Positions 1 through 9,088 of a stretch of 64,000 bases of DNA are shown piece after piece; the stretch's first letter is position 1, and every line of letters begins with the position of its first letter. The stretch is from assembly GCF_034347385.1 (NCBI RefSeq), contig NZ_CP133777.1:248001-312000 (forward strand), given 5' to 3'. Source of the stretch: Actimicrobium sp. CCC2.4. Lineage in GTDB: Bacteria > Pseudomonadota > Gammaproteobacteria > Burkholderiales > Burkholderiaceae_D. The notes under the pieces were generated by a model. It saw nothing but the letters and a program-made list of their open reading frames with translations, was not told where the DNA came from and did no database searches. A program made the translations under genes and the position numbers.

Positions 1-161
1 GCGATGTCAGCTATCTGTACGTGATGGTGGCCGGCAGCGACGAGCCGCTGGTGGTGCGCTGTGCGCCGGAGCAGGACTGGCAAGTGGACCAGCACACGGC
101 GATGACGATCACGCCGACGCGACTGCACGTGTTCGATACCGACGGCAAGGCCTGCCGCTAA
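1..161 (+). CDS. malK: C-terminal end of a MalK-like sugar ABC transporter ATPase (partial)
   Basis: The window opens inside this gene; only the last 52 codons are visible, in the frame that begins at base 3 and stops with TAA at 159-161. The residues (VSYLYVMVAG, then a run ending TPTRLHVFDTDGKACR) look like the final strand of the TOBE/OB regulatory domain of MalK-type ATPases. It lies 90 bp upstream of malE on the same strand, as expected for the ATP-hydrolysing subunit of a maltose importer. No nucleotide-binding motif lies inside the window, so the identification rests on this tail and the context. Confidence 0.7.
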   Translation, partial: DVSYLYVMVAGSDEPLVVRCAPEQDWQVDQHTAMTITPTRLHVFDTDGKACR

Positions 162-251
162 ACGGGCAGCCAACGAATAAACAGGCCGGATGCGTCACGC
201 GGGCCGCATCCGGTGGTGGTACTAACAGCCTCGACTTTCCTGGAGAAGACT

Positions 252-1454
252 TTGCCTATTTCAATTACCAAACGAACATTCGTTGTTGCCGGCCTGATGC
301 TGGCAACCGTGGCCGGCACCGGCAATGTGTTTGCGGCCGAACCCGGCAAGCTGCTGATCTGGATCAATGGCGACAAGGGTTACAAGGGCGTGGCCGCCCT
401 CGGTGCAGAGTTCACCAAAAAGACCGGCATCGTCGTCACCGTCGAGCATCCCGAAGATGCGCCCAACAAGTTCCAGCAAGCGGCCGCTGCCGGCAAGGGT
501 CCGGACATCTGGATCTGGCCGCACGACCGGCTGGGCGAATGGATCGCCGGCGGTCTGCTGCAATCGATCGAGCCATCGAAAGCAATGCGCGACGGCATCG
601 ACCCGCTCGGCTGGAAAGCCTTCACGGTAGGCGGTAAGACCTGGGGTTATCCGATGTCGCTGGAAGCGGTTGGCCTGATCTACAACAAGGACCTGGTAAA
701 GACACCGCCAAAGACCTTCGAGGAAATCGTCGCACTCGACAAAAAGCTCGCCGCCAGCGGCAAGAAAGCCATCCTGTGGGATTACACGAATACCTATTTT
801 AGCTGGCCCCTGATGGCGGCCGGCGGCGGCTTTGCGTTCAAGCCGAAGGCCGATGGCAGCTTCGATGCCAGCCAGACCGGCGTCAATAATGCTGGTGCCA
901 TCGCCGGCACCAACGCGATCATGGCGCTGATCAATGGCGGCGTGATGCCGACCGGTGCCGGCTATGCCGACATGGAAGCCGGCTTCAATCAGGGCAAGAT
1001 AGCGATGATGATCAACGGCCCGTGGGCCTGGGATAACGTGCGCAAATCGAAGATCAACTTCGGTGTCGCTGCCATCCCGACCGTCGCCGGCAAGAAGGCT
1101 GCCCCGTTCGTCGGCGTGCTCGGCGCGATGATTTCAAAAGCCAGCCCGAACAAGGAAGTCGCCACCGAATTCCTGGAAGCGCAGTTGCTGACCGTGGCCG
1201 GCCTGAAGGTCGTCAACGCCGATGTGCCGCTGGGCACGCCGGCCAACAAGGCGCTGTTCAACGAGCTCAAGGGCGACCCGAACATCCAGGCCACGATGGC
1301 CAGCGCGCAGGCCGGTGTGCCGATGCCGAACAATCCGGAGATGGGGCGTTTCTGGTCCTCAATGAAGTCGGCGCTGGAGAACATCACGCAGGGACGGCAA
1401 AGCACGAAGGAGGGACTGGACGCGGCGGCCAAGCGGATTCTGAGCGGCAGCTGA
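252..1454 (+). CDS. malE: Maltose/maltodextrin ABC transporter substrate-binding protein
   Basis: Periplasmic binding protein that captures maltose or maltodextrin for MalFGK2. The mature region starts GKLLIWINGDKGYKG and contains TVEHPEDAPNKF, GPDIWIWPHDR, INGPWAWDN and PFVGVLGAMI, which follow E. coli MalE almost position for position; 400 aa is the usual length. I place the start at TTG 252, because GGAGA at 242-246 gives normal spacing and the protein then begins with a clean Sec signal peptide ending NVFA-A. An ATG at 213 is in frame but has no ribosome binding site and would add 13 residues before the signal. A stem-loop follows the gene. Confidence 0.95.
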   Translation: MPISITKRTFVVAGLMLATVAGTGNVFAAEPGKLLIWINGDKGYKGVAALGAEFTKKTGIVVTVEHPEDAPNKFQQAAAAGKGPDIWIWPHDRLGEWIAGGLLQSIEPSKAMRDGIDPLGWKAFTVGGKTWGYPMSLEAVGLIYNKDLVKTPPKTFEEIVALDKKLAASGKKAILWDYTNTYFSWPLMAAGGGFAFKPKADGSFDASQTGVNNAGAIAGTNAIMALINGGVMPTGAGYADMEAGFNQGKIAMMINGPWAWDNVRKSKINFGVAAIPTVAGKKAAPFVGVLGAMISKASPNKEVATEFLEAQLLTVAGLKVVNADVPLGTPANKALFNELKGDPNIQATMASAQAGVPMPNNPEMGRFWSSMKSALENITQGRQSTKEGLDAAAKRILSGS

Positions 1455-1490
1455 TTTGCTGCGGTTCATCCACGTACCGCAGGAATTTGA

Positions 1491-1520
1491 CCAGCACGCC
1501 GGCCATTGCGGCGCTGCTGG
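1491..1520 (+). repeat. Intergenic stem-loop between malE and malF
   Basis: CCAGCACGCC (1491-1500) can pair with GGCG-C-TGCTGG (1510-1520), giving a 10-bp GC-rich stem with one bulged C and a 9-nt loop. There is no T tract, so it is not a normal terminator. Its place just after the binding-protein gene suggests mRNA protection or partial attenuation, making malE transcripts more abundant than those of the permeases. Confidence 0.5.
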
Positions 1521-1559
1521 CACCTGCCTCCACCACCACTATTGCAAAGAGTCCTTTCG

Positions 1560-3080
1560 ATGACAGGTCGCACCGCCCTACGGCACGCACTCGGCCCCGC
1601 CCTGCTCGTGTTGATCCTGCTGATCGGCCTCTACCTGGCCACGCTGCTGTACACGACCGGCCAGACCGTGCTCGCGCTGGTTTTTCTTGGCGCGCTGGCG
1701 CTGACCGGTTTCATTTACACCTCGCCGCGCGCGTATGCGTATCGCTATCTGTTCCCCGGGATTGGCGCTGCAGTCGTGTTCGTGCTGTTCCCGCTGATCT
1801 ACACAGTAGCGATCGGCTTTACCAATTTCAGTTCGACCAACCTGCTTAGTTTCGAGCGCGCAACCCAGTACCTGCTTGACGAAACCCGTCGCGGCGAAGG
1901 CAGCAACTATGCGATGACGCTGCACGCCGATGGCAATGCCTTCCGCGTACGCTTGCAACAGGCCGACAGCGAACTGGTCTACGTGACGCCGGCGCTGGCG
2001 CTACACAAGAAACCGCCTGTCACGGTGGCGCTGGAACCGCTCGCGCAAACATTGCTGAGCGCGCCGCTCGGTATCCGCGACCTGATTGCCCAACAGCCCG
2101 GTCTGAAGGTGCTAACCCTGACCTTGCCGGATGGAAGCGCGCTGCGCAGCACCGGCCTGCGCCAGTTCGCCGCCACTGAAAAAGTCTGGCAGCGACAGCC
2201 TGACCGCACCCTGAAAAACAGCGCCAGCGGTGCGCTGCTGATACCCGACTTCAAGAGCGGTTTTTACCGCGACAGCGCCGGTGTCGCAGTCCAGCCCGGC
2301 TTCAAGGTCAACGTCGGTTTCGATAATTTCACACGCGTATTCACCGACCAGGCCTTTCGCGGACCGTTCCTGCGCATCTTCGTCTGGACCGTCGTGTTCG
2401 CCGCGATCACGGTACTGACCACGCTCAGCCTGGGCATGGTGCTGGCGGTCCTGCTGAACTGGGAATCGCTGCGCTTTCGCGGGCTGTACCGCACGCTGCT
2501 GTTCCTGCCGTATGCAGTGCCGGGCTTCATTTCCATCCTGGTATTTCGCGGCCTGTTCAATAATAATTTCGGCGAGATCAACCTGATCCTCAATGCGCTG
2601 TTCGGCATCCAGCCGGCCTGGTTTTCGGATACCACGCTGGCCAAGGTGATGATCCTGATCGTCAATACCTGGCTCGGCTATCCGTACATGATGGTGCTGT
2701 GCATGGGGCTGATCAAGGCGATTCCGGCCGACCTGTACGAAGCCTCGGCGCTGGCCGGGGCCGGACCGCTGACCAACTTTTTCCGCATTACGCTACCGCT
2801 GATCATCAAGCCGCTCACGCCATTGCTGGTGGCGTCGTTCGCCTTCAACTTCAATAATTTCGTGCTGGTCAGCCTGCTCACCGGCGGACGGCCGGACTTC
2901 CTCGACACGACGGTTCCGGCCGGCACCACCGACTTGCTGGTGTCGTACACCTACCGGATCGCATTCGAGGATTCCGGCCAGAACTTCGGCCTGGCGGCGG
3001 CGATTTCGACGCTGATTTTCCTGCTGGTGGCAGCGCTGTCGGTGGTCAACATGAAGCTGGCGCGGGTCGACAAGCCGTGA
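1560..3080 (+). CDS. malF: Maltose ABC transporter permease MalF
   Basis: Inner-membrane subunit of the maltose importer; 506 aa against about 514 in E. coli. It shows the MalF plan: N-terminal membrane segments, a large periplasmic P2-like insert (about residues 90-260), then the transport domain with the EAA loop (EASALAGAGPLTNFFRITLPLI) that contacts the ATPase. The frame is open from 1506, but ATG 1560 gives a sensible cytoplasmic N-terminus (MTGRTALRHAL) before the first membrane segment. AAAGAG lies about 11 bases upstream. Confidence 0.93.
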   Translation: MTGRTALRHALGPALLVLILLIGLYLATLLYTTGQTVLALVFLGALALTGFIYTSPRAYAYRYLFPGIGAAVVFVLFPLIYTVAIGFTNFSSTNLLSFERATQYLLDETRRGEGSNYAMTLHADGNAFRVRLQQADSELVYVTPALALHKKPPVTVALEPLAQTLLSAPLGIRDLIAQQPGLKVLTLTLPDGSALRSTGLRQFAATEKVWQRQPDRTLKNSASGALLIPDFKSGFYRDSAGVAVQPGFKVNVGFDNFTRVFTDQAFRGPFLRIFVWTVVFAAITVLTTLSLGMVLAVLLNWESLRFRGLYRTLLFLPYAVPGFISILVFRGLFNNNFGEINLILNALFGIQPAWFSDTTLAKVMILIVNTWLGYPYMMVLCMGLIKAIPADLYEASALAGAGPLTNFFRITLPLIIKPLTPLLVASFAFNFNNFVLVSLLTGGRPDFLDTTVPAGTTDLLVSYTYRIAFEDSGQNFGLAAAISTLIFLLVAALSVVNMKLARVDKP

Positions 3081-3117
3081 TGCATCGCTCACTGCAACGT
3101 ACTTCGAGGAGTTTTTC

Positions 3118-4008
3118 ATGGCTGTCGTAACCGACCGTTCCAATCGCTGGCGCGTGGTGCTCGCGCATCTGGCCGTGATCACGCTGATCTGCCTGGTGCT
3201 GTTTCCGTTTTTGATGATCTTGTCGATCTCGCTGCGACCGGGCAACTTCGCCAGCGGCAGCCTGATCCCGACCGAGATCAGTCTGGATCACTGGCGCCTG
3301 GCGCTCGGGATGTCGTACCAGGGACCGAACGGGGTGCTGGTCGAACCGGATTTTCCGGTGCTGCGCTGGCTGTGGAATTCAGTGAAGATCGCGACGATGA
3401 CAGCCACCATCACACTGCTGCTATCGACCACTTGCGCGTATGCCTTTGCGCGCATGAAGTTCAAGTTCAAGTCGACCGCGCTGGCCGGCCTGCTGTTGCT
3501 GCAGATGTTCCCGGCGGTGCTGGCGCTGATTGCGATCTATACGATCTTCGACATGATAGGCACCTATGTGCCGTGGCTTGGCATCGATAGCCACGGTAGC
3601 CTGGTGCTGGCTTACACCGGCGGCATCGCGATGCATATCTGGACCATCAAGGGTTACTACGACACCATCCCCGTCGAGATCGAAGAAGCCGCCAAGGTCG
3701 ATGGTGCGACCCCGTGGCAGGCCTTTCTGTATGTGCTGCTGCCGATGGCGGTGCCGATCCTGATGGTGGTTTTCCTGCTCGCATTCATCGGCGCGATCAT
3801 CGAATATCCGGTCGCCTCGGTACTGCTGCACGAACAGAACAACCTGACGCTGGCGGTCGGCTCCAAGCTGTTCCTGTATGAACAAAAATACCTGTGGGGC
3901 GACTTTGCCGCAGCGGCCATCCTGTCCGGCCTGCCGATCACGGTGGTGTTCCTGCTGGCGCAGAAATGGATGATTTCAGGGCTGACCGCCGGCGGCGTCA
4001 AGGGATGA
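3118..4008 (+). CDS. malG: Maltose ABC transporter permease MalG
   Basis: Second inner-membrane permease subunit, 296 aa, equal to E. coli MalG. Six hydrophobic segments are visible, with the EAA motif EEAAKVDGATPWQAFLYVLLPMAVPI near residue 190 and the C-terminal ending SGLTAGGVKG, typical of MalG, whose tail inserts into the ATPase dimer. Start ATG 3118 has GAGGAG at 3106-3111. It lies 37 bp after malF and ends the operon; no strong terminator is seen in the following 220 bp. Confidence 0.93.
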   Translation: MAVVTDRSNRWRVVLAHLAVITLICLVLFPFLMILSISLRPGNFASGSLIPTEISLDHWRLALGMSYQGPNGVLVEPDFPVLRWLWNSVKIATMTATITLLLSTTCAYAFARMKFKFKSTALAGLLLLQMFPAVLALIAIYTIFDMIGTYVPWLGIDSHGSLVLAYTGGIAMHIWTIKGYYDTIPVEIEEAAKVDGATPWQAFLYVLLPMAVPILMVVFLLAFIGAIIEYPVASVLLHEQNNLTLAVGSKLFLYEQKYLWGDFAAAAILSGLPITVVFLLAQKWMISGLTAGGVKG

Positions 4009-4162
4009 CGGCGCTGATCGGGGAAACCGGAATTGCGTCGATGTCCGCACCGGCTGTCAAGAAAAGTTTCCCTTAAAGAAAAAGTGTCGCATCTGCCCAA
4101 AACCGGCCTGAAACACTTTCTCTGCGGCGATCGCGTCGCTATCATCACGGCTACAAAAAGAT

Positions 4163-4194
4163 TCCATTCCTAGTTTCCATTAAACGGGAATGGA
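4163..4194. repeat. Inverted repeat upstream of the outer-membrane protein gene
   Basis: TCCATTCC (4163-4170) and GGAATGGA (4187-4194) are perfect 8-bp arms with a 16-nt spacer, ending 35 bp before the ATG at 4230. It may be an operator or a 5' leader hairpin. The 4009-4229 gap holds nothing else I can name. Confidence 0.35.
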
Positions 4195-4229
4195 GCCATA
4201 ACACTAGAACCCTCCCCCAGGAGAAACGC

Positions 4230-4907
4230 ATGAAGAAGCCCGCCTTCGTCGCGGCCGGTCTGTTGGCCGCGCTACTCGTCTCTACCACTGCCGGCGCCAC
4301 TGACCTGGCCCTGACTGCCGACCTGGGCACTACCGGTGTCGGTCTGCACATGAGCATACCGCTGCAAAAAAGCCTGAATGCGCGCGTCGGTTTCAATGCC
4401 CTGAATTACTCGTATGCCGGCAGTACCAGTAACGTGAATTACGATTTCAAGCTCAAACTCAATACGGTCGATGCACTGATCGATTACTTTCCGAGCGAAG
4501 GCAGCTTCCGCCTGACAGGCGGTCTGACTTACAACGGTAACAAAGTTGATGCGATCGGCAAGCCGAGCGCCTCCGGCACCTATATCCTCAACGGCAATAC
4601 CTACACTACCGCCAATGCCGGCCAGCTTGACGGCAAGATCGACTTCCGCAAAATCGCACCATATCTCGGCATCGGCTGGGGCAATCCGACACGCAAGGAG
4701 AGCGGCTGGGGCTTCTCAGCGGACGCTGGTGTATTGTTTCAGGGCACTCCGAATACGTCGCTGACCAGCAGCGGCTGCACCGCACCAAGCAATATCTGCA
4801 ATCAGCTCAATGGCGATCTCGAGGCTGAAAACGTCCGCCTGCATGACAAGGTCAATGACCTGAAGCTGTATCCGGTCTTGCGCGTCGGTGCCAGCTACCG
4901 CTTCTGA
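4230..4907 (+). CDS. Outer-membrane beta-barrel protein, function unknown
   Basis: 225-aa protein with a signal peptide (MKKPAFVAAGLLAALLVSTTAGA) followed by alternating polar/hydrophobic strands and a C-terminal YRF, the terminal aromatic signature recognised by the BAM complex. It resembles small OmpW/opacity-like barrels (GLHMSIPLQKSLNARVGF near the start, KLYPVLRVGASYRF at the end). A loop near residues 190-200 has two cysteines (SSGCTAPSNICNQ) that could form a disulfide. GGAGAAACGC at 4220-4229 provides the ribosome binding site. The substrate cannot be told from sequence. Confidence 0.75.
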   Translation: MKKPAFVAAGLLAALLVSTTAGATDLALTADLGTTGVGLHMSIPLQKSLNARVGFNALNYSYAGSTSNVNYDFKLKLNTVDALIDYFPSEGSFRLTGGLTYNGNKVDAIGKPSASGTYILNGNTYTTANAGQLDGKIDFRKIAPYLGIGWGNPTRKESGWGFSADAGVLFQGTPNTSLTSSGCTAPSNICNQLNGDLEAENVRLHDKVNDLKLYPVLRVGASYRF

Positions 4908-5012
4908 TTGTTGCATCGCCCGGTATCATCGGCTGCGGTTGATGGAACCGGACAGCATGGAATGTGACTGATGTGGCTTCGGCATCCGCCGAACTCATCA
5001 AGGACTTCATGC

Positions 5013-6053
5013 ATGGACGCCATCACGAACCGGATACGTCAGTACCGGCAACAATCAAGCAATCAATCTTCCTCCGGTGCGGCCGAGCCGCTATTGCCGA
5101 CGACGCCGTCGGGTCAGGGCACCCTCGCTGCCCATACGGGCGGCGGACTGCGCAACCGGCTGCAAAACCTCATTGCCGGCCGAACCAGCCGCATCACCAA
5201 CTTGCTATCGACCTATGGCCTCGCGACCCCGGCGCTGCGGCGCTTCTCTGACCAGGATGTGAGCGCTCTGACCGGCGCGCTGGGCATACTGGCACCACCA
5301 CCGCAGAGCGCGCGCGCCACCACACAGCACATCCTTAATGCCTGTGCCATCGGCTCTGCGAACCAGTTTTCGGCAGTGGTCACGCTGATCAGGCACAAGG
5401 TTATCGACCCGAACCGGATAGGCACTGCGCGCACCAGCCTGCTCTGCCATCTGGCAGCGCACGGTGCGCAGGACGCCAGCGAGCGAGGCATACCATTGAC
5501 CGAACGCATTTTCCTGCTGGTCGTTCACGGGGCCAGCCTGTACCAGCTAAACCATCGCCGCCGGCTACCGCTGGAAGTGGCGTGGTCGAGGCCGGACAGC
5601 GACGGCATTGCGGCGGGATTGGCATTGATCGCGGCCGGCTTCACGCCGCTGATCCGCGATAGCGCAGGCAAGACCATCTTGCATCGTGCTGCCGCGCAAA
5701 ACAATTTGCCGCTACTGCGCGCCTGGTGCCAGTCAAGGCTGGCGACCAATCTGCGCGACGACTACGGCCAGACGCCGCTGATGGATGCCGCCGAACAGAA
5801 CCGCAGCGAGAGCATTGAAGTTTTACTCGGCCGGCGTGGCACAGAGCTCAACGCGACCGACAGGGATGGCATGACTGCGCTGCACCTGGCGACAGCATCC
5901 GCTAGTGTCGCGGCTGCCGGAATGCTGTTGCGGCATGGTGCCGATCCGTTTAGCCAGACCGGTATGACAATCACGCCATTTGAGGTGGCCGGAATACTGG
6001 CGACGCAGTACCGGGAACCGCAGATGCTGAATCTGATGTCGCAATACCAGTAA
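5013..6053 (+). CDS. Ankyrin-repeat protein A
   Basis: 346-aa protein without signal peptide. The C-terminal half has ankyrin repeats (AGKTILHRAAAQNNLPLLRAW, YGQTPLMDAAEQNRSESIEVL, DGMTALHLATASASVAAAGML, then HGADPF). The N-terminal 60 residues are rich in Ser, Gly, Thr and Pro and look unfolded. ATG 5013 is preferred because AAGGA at 5000-5004 is correctly spaced; an in-frame ATG at 4971 lacks a ribosome binding site. It is a diverged paralogue of the next gene: both have ALxxLxHGVID/KVIDPN-type and RxPLEVAW segments in the same order. Ankyrin repeats bind proteins, so a role in host interaction or regulation is possible but unproven. Confidence 0.8.
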   Translation: MDAITNRIRQYRQQSSNQSSSGAAEPLLPTTPSGQGTLAAHTGGGLRNRLQNLIAGRTSRITNLLSTYGLATPALRRFSDQDVSALTGALGILAPPPQSARATTQHILNACAIGSANQFSAVVTLIRHKVIDPNRIGTARTSLLCHLAAHGAQDASERGIPLTERIFLLVVHGASLYQLNHRRRLPLEVAWSRPDSDGIAAGLALIAAGFTPLIRDSAGKTILHRAAAQNNLPLLRAWCQSRLATNLRDDYGQTPLMDAAEQNRSESIEVLLGRRGTELNATDRDGMTALHLATASASVAAAGMLLRHGADPFSQTGMTITPFEVAGILATQYREPQMLNLMSQYQ

Positions 6054-6142
6054 ATTTTTTGCGCGAGAGGGAACCGGTTGAAAAAAGTCTCCACTTACGG
6101 TCAGTTCCGGCGTGGGCCGGACATCTTTGAAAGAGGCGTAGT

Positions 6143-7156
6143 GTGTTTCCACAAGTTGATCGATCCCAACCCGTTTCCCCGCGAGCAAACAGCAGGCCTG
6201 CCCCGACCAGTTCCACGATGGCCGCATCACCGCCAGTGGCAGGCACGGCCGCTGCCACAGAGCGCCGACCGGCGATGCACGAATCAGCAACGCGAGCCGG
6301 GCTCTGCTGCTGCTGGGGCACGCCGGCCACCCGCGATGCCACACCCGCAACGGCACCCTTTGCCGTCCGCAACACCACCGCAACAGGCGACATCCAGGAT
6401 GCGCTCGCGATACTCAACGCCCCCTCCCGGAACGGCGATGCCACCGGCCTCTTGCTGGCCCGGGCCATCATCGACGGCAATGCAATAAAGTTCGCTGCGG
6501 CCATGACGCTGGCAAAACATGGCGTGATCGACCTGAATCAACCGTTCCTGACAAGCAGCCGGGCCAGCATGTTGCTCGAACTCGTCAACAAACCCAATGC
6601 ATCACGTGCCGGCGTTGAATTTCCTGCCAGCGAATTCATTACGCCCCGCAATCGCATCACGGCGATGGTGGCACACGGTGCCGATCCCGATCATCCGCAT
6701 TTCAGTGGCGCACGACCTTTGGAAGTCGCATGGCGCCAGGGCACCCCCGAAGGCAACGAGGTGGCACAAGCACTGCTCGATGCCGGTGCTAACCCGCTCA
6801 AGCACGACGGCGATGGCCTGACCATGCTGCACCGCGCAGTGCTCGGCGACAACATGAATCTGATTAACAACTGGCATGCCGCCGGGCTGCCTTCAGATGC
6901 GGTTTCCCGTGAGCACCGCGTCACACCGCTGATGCTCGCCGCCAGCGAAAACAACCTGCCGGCCACCCGCGCACTGCTCGCCGGTGGTGCCAACGTCATC
7001 GCCCCCTGCGAAGGTGGCCAGACACCCTACAGCCTGGCGCTGGATCATGCGATGAACAGCGGCGACGACCGCATGGCAAGACTGCTGCAGCAGCATGCCC
7101 TCGCCAGCGGCATCCCGGAAGCAGTACTTGAGCTGGTCGTCAACCGCGCCCGCTGA
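6143..7156 (+). CDS. Ankyrin-repeat protein B
   Basis: 337-aa paralogue of the preceding gene, 89 bp downstream. The start is taken as GTG 6143 with AAGAGG at 6131-6136; ATG 6218 would remove 25 residues and has poorer spacing. The N-terminal about 90 residues are low-complexity (Pro, Ala, Thr, Arg), followed by SARPLEVAW-like and ankyrin motifs (DGLTMLHRAVLGDNMNLI, RVTPLMLAASENNLPATRAL, AGGANVI, GGQTPYSLALDHAMN). No signal peptide or membrane segment. It converges with the sugar-catabolic operon, with only 3 bp between stop codons. Function unknown. Confidence 0.78.
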   Translation: MFPQVDRSQPVSPRANSRPAPTSSTMAASPPVAGTAAATERRPAMHESATRAGLCCCWGTPATRDATPATAPFAVRNTTATGDIQDALAILNAPSRNGDATGLLLARAIIDGNAIKFAAAMTLAKHGVIDLNQPFLTSSRASMLLELVNKPNASRAGVEFPASEFITPRNRITAMVAHGADPDHPHFSGARPLEVAWRQGTPEGNEVAQALLDAGANPLKHDGDGLTMLHRAVLGDNMNLINNWHAAGLPSDAVSREHRVTPLMLAASENNLPATRALLAGGANVIAPCEGGQTPYSLALDHAMNSGDDRMARLLQQHALASGIPEAVLELVVNRAR

Positions 7157-7159
7157 ACC

Positions 7160-9088
7160 TCACACCGTATGTGAAATTACCGGTGCAACCGGACCGCCGT
7201 CTTCATTGAGGCGATCCGATTCGAGGCCACTGGCTGACGCGATGTGATTGAGAATGCCACGCTTGGCCTGGCGCTGCAGTTCGGCAAACGGGCTGGTGCG
7301 GTTGAGTGATACGCCGACGGCCAGCATGTCGATGAGCAGCAGCAACAGGATGCGCGAGACCATCGGAATATGCGCGGCGCTGCCTTCGTCATGCTCGACG
7401 GCCAGCGTCAGATGGGCCCGCCGCGCCAGTTGCGAATTGGCCGGTGCCAGTGCGATCACGGTGGCACCGCTGGCCATCGCCGCTTCGACCGTCGCAGCCA
7501 GATGGCGCAATTTTCCCGAGTTTGAAATGATCACCGCCACATCGCGTGGCCGCAGCATCGAGGCGGACACTTCCTGCACTTGCGGGTCGGTCGCCGCCGA
7601 AGTCGGGATGCCAAGCCGGAAGAACTTTTGCTGCGCATCTTCGGCCACCAGACCGCAACTGCCGAAGCCGTAAAAATCGATCCGGCTGGCCTGGCTGAGC
7701 GCCTCGATGACCGCCGTCAGCGACTCGGCATTGAGGTTATCGCGCACTTCCAGCATCGCAGTAATCGTGTTGTCGACCACCTTCACGCCCAGATCCAGCG
7801 CCGAATCCCCGACATGCACCTGGCTGTGCGCCACCGGCACCGTGCCGGTCACGCCCGAGGCCAGCTTGAGCTTGAAGTCGGCCAGACCCTGGCAACCGAG
7901 CGAGCGACAAAAGCGAATCACGGTCGGCTGGCTGACTTCGGCGCGACGCGCGATTTCGGAAATCGGTTCGTTCATCACCACGCGCGGATGCGCGAGGATC
8001 AGGCTGGCGACTTTCTGTTCGGCCGGCGAAAAACTCGAGCGTGACTTGCGGATGCGTTCCAGGATAGGAATCGCATTGCCGCCGCCGAGATGCTCGGACA
8101 GGATCGCCGCCACGCCCACGAAGGCCGGATACGGCGCGGTGATGACGAAGGTCGGGATCTGGCCCAGGTAATCGCCGAAGCGGCCCTTGTCTTCAAAACG
8201 GGTGCGGAATGACGAGCGCGCAAAGTACTCGCCCAGATGCGGCACCACGCCGCCGCCGATGTAGATACCACCCAGCGTGCCGAGCGTGACGGCGACGTTC
8301 GAGGCGACGGTGCCGAGCATGCCGCAAAAGCAATCGACCACTTCGAGACACAAGGCATCGGTCCCCGCGAGGGCGCGCTGGATGATCTCCGGCGTGCCGA
8401 GCGGTGCCGCAGCGACCCCGTTGCGGGCGGCCAGTGCCTGATAAATCAGGACGATACCGGGCCCGGACACCAGCCGTTCGGCCGATACGTGTGGCCAGGT
8501 TTTCCAGCAATACTGCAGCACCGCGAGCTCGCGCTCGTCGGCCGGCGAAAACGTCACGTGACCGCCTTCGCTGCCCAGCGCCAGCCAGCGTCCGGCCGTC
8601 GGTATCAGGCCGCCAACGCCGAGACCCGTGCCGGCGCCGACCAGACCAATCACGCCGCCCGGACGGCTGGTGCCCTGGCCGACCGGCGACAGGTGGGTTT
8701 GCTCCAGATGCGGCAGCGACATCGCCAGTGCGGTGAAGTCATTGACGATCAGCAGCGTGTCGAAATTGAGCCGGCGCCGGGTGGCTTCGATCGAAAACGC
8801 CCAGTGATGATTGGTCATCTTGATCTCGTCGCCCTGTACCGGGTTGGCGATCGCGATGGCGGCATGGCGCACGGTCGGCTGGCCGATTTCGACCAGATAG
8901 GCTTCGACCGCGATGGCGAATTCGGCATGGTCGGCGCAGCGCAGCACGCGGATCGCCTCGATCTGGCCGGGCGCACGTTCCAGCGCAAAGCGGGCATTGG
9001 TGCCACCGATATCGGCGAGCAGACGCGGACCGTCGAGATACATCGCGCTTTGCGCGTCACGGGAATTAGCAGGCACTGTGGAAGACAT
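7160..9088 (-). CDS. glk: Bifunctional glucokinase / HexR (RpiR-family) transcriptional regulator
   Basis: 642-aa fusion. Residues about 20-335 are a proteobacterial ROK-independent glucokinase (LLADIGGTNARFAL phosphate loop, IVNDFTALA, GLVGAGTGLGVGG). Residues about 345-425 are an RpiR N-terminal helix-turn-helix (ISEIARRAEVSQPTVIRFCR). Residues about 455-590 are a SIS sugar-phosphate-binding domain (DFYGFGSCGLVAEDAQQKF, ISNSGKLRHLAATVE). The protein should phosphorylate glucose in the cytosol and, through the second half, repress or activate sugar genes in response to a phosphorylated sugar (KDPG for other HexR proteins). Its ATG overlaps the end of pgl by 23 bp, so it ends the zwf-pgl-glk/hexR operon. 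The fused arrangement is known in Burkholderiales. Confidence 0.92.
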   Translation of the reverse strand: MSSTVPANSRDAQSAMYLDGPRLLADIGGTNARFALERAPGQIEAIRVLRCADHAEFAIAVEAYLVEIGQPTVRHAAIAIANPVQGDEIKMTNHHWAFSIEATRRRLNFDTLLIVNDFTALAMSLPHLEQTHLSPVGQGTSRPGGVIGLVGAGTGLGVGGLIPTAGRWLALGSEGGHVTFSPADERELAVLQYCWKTWPHVSAERLVSGPGIVLIYQALAARNGVAAAPLGTPEIIQRALAGTDALCLEVVDCFCGMLGTVASNVAVTLGTLGGIYIGGGVVPHLGEYFARSSFRTRFEDKGRFGDYLGQIPTFVITAPYPAFVGVAAILSEHLGGGNAIPILERIRKSRSSFSPAEQKVASLILAHPRVVMNEPISEIARRAEVSQPTVIRFCRSLGCQGLADFKLKLASGVTGTVPVAHSQVHVGDSALDLGVKVVDNTITAMLEVRDNLNAESLTAVIEALSQASRIDFYGFGSCGLVAEDAQQKFFRLGIPTSAATDPQVQEVSASMLRPRDVAVIISNSGKLRHLAATVEAAMASGATVIALAPANSQLARRAHLTLAVEHDEGSAAHIPMVSRILLLLLIDMLAVGVSLNRTSPFAELQRQAKRGILNHIASASGLESDRLNEDGGPVAPVISHTV

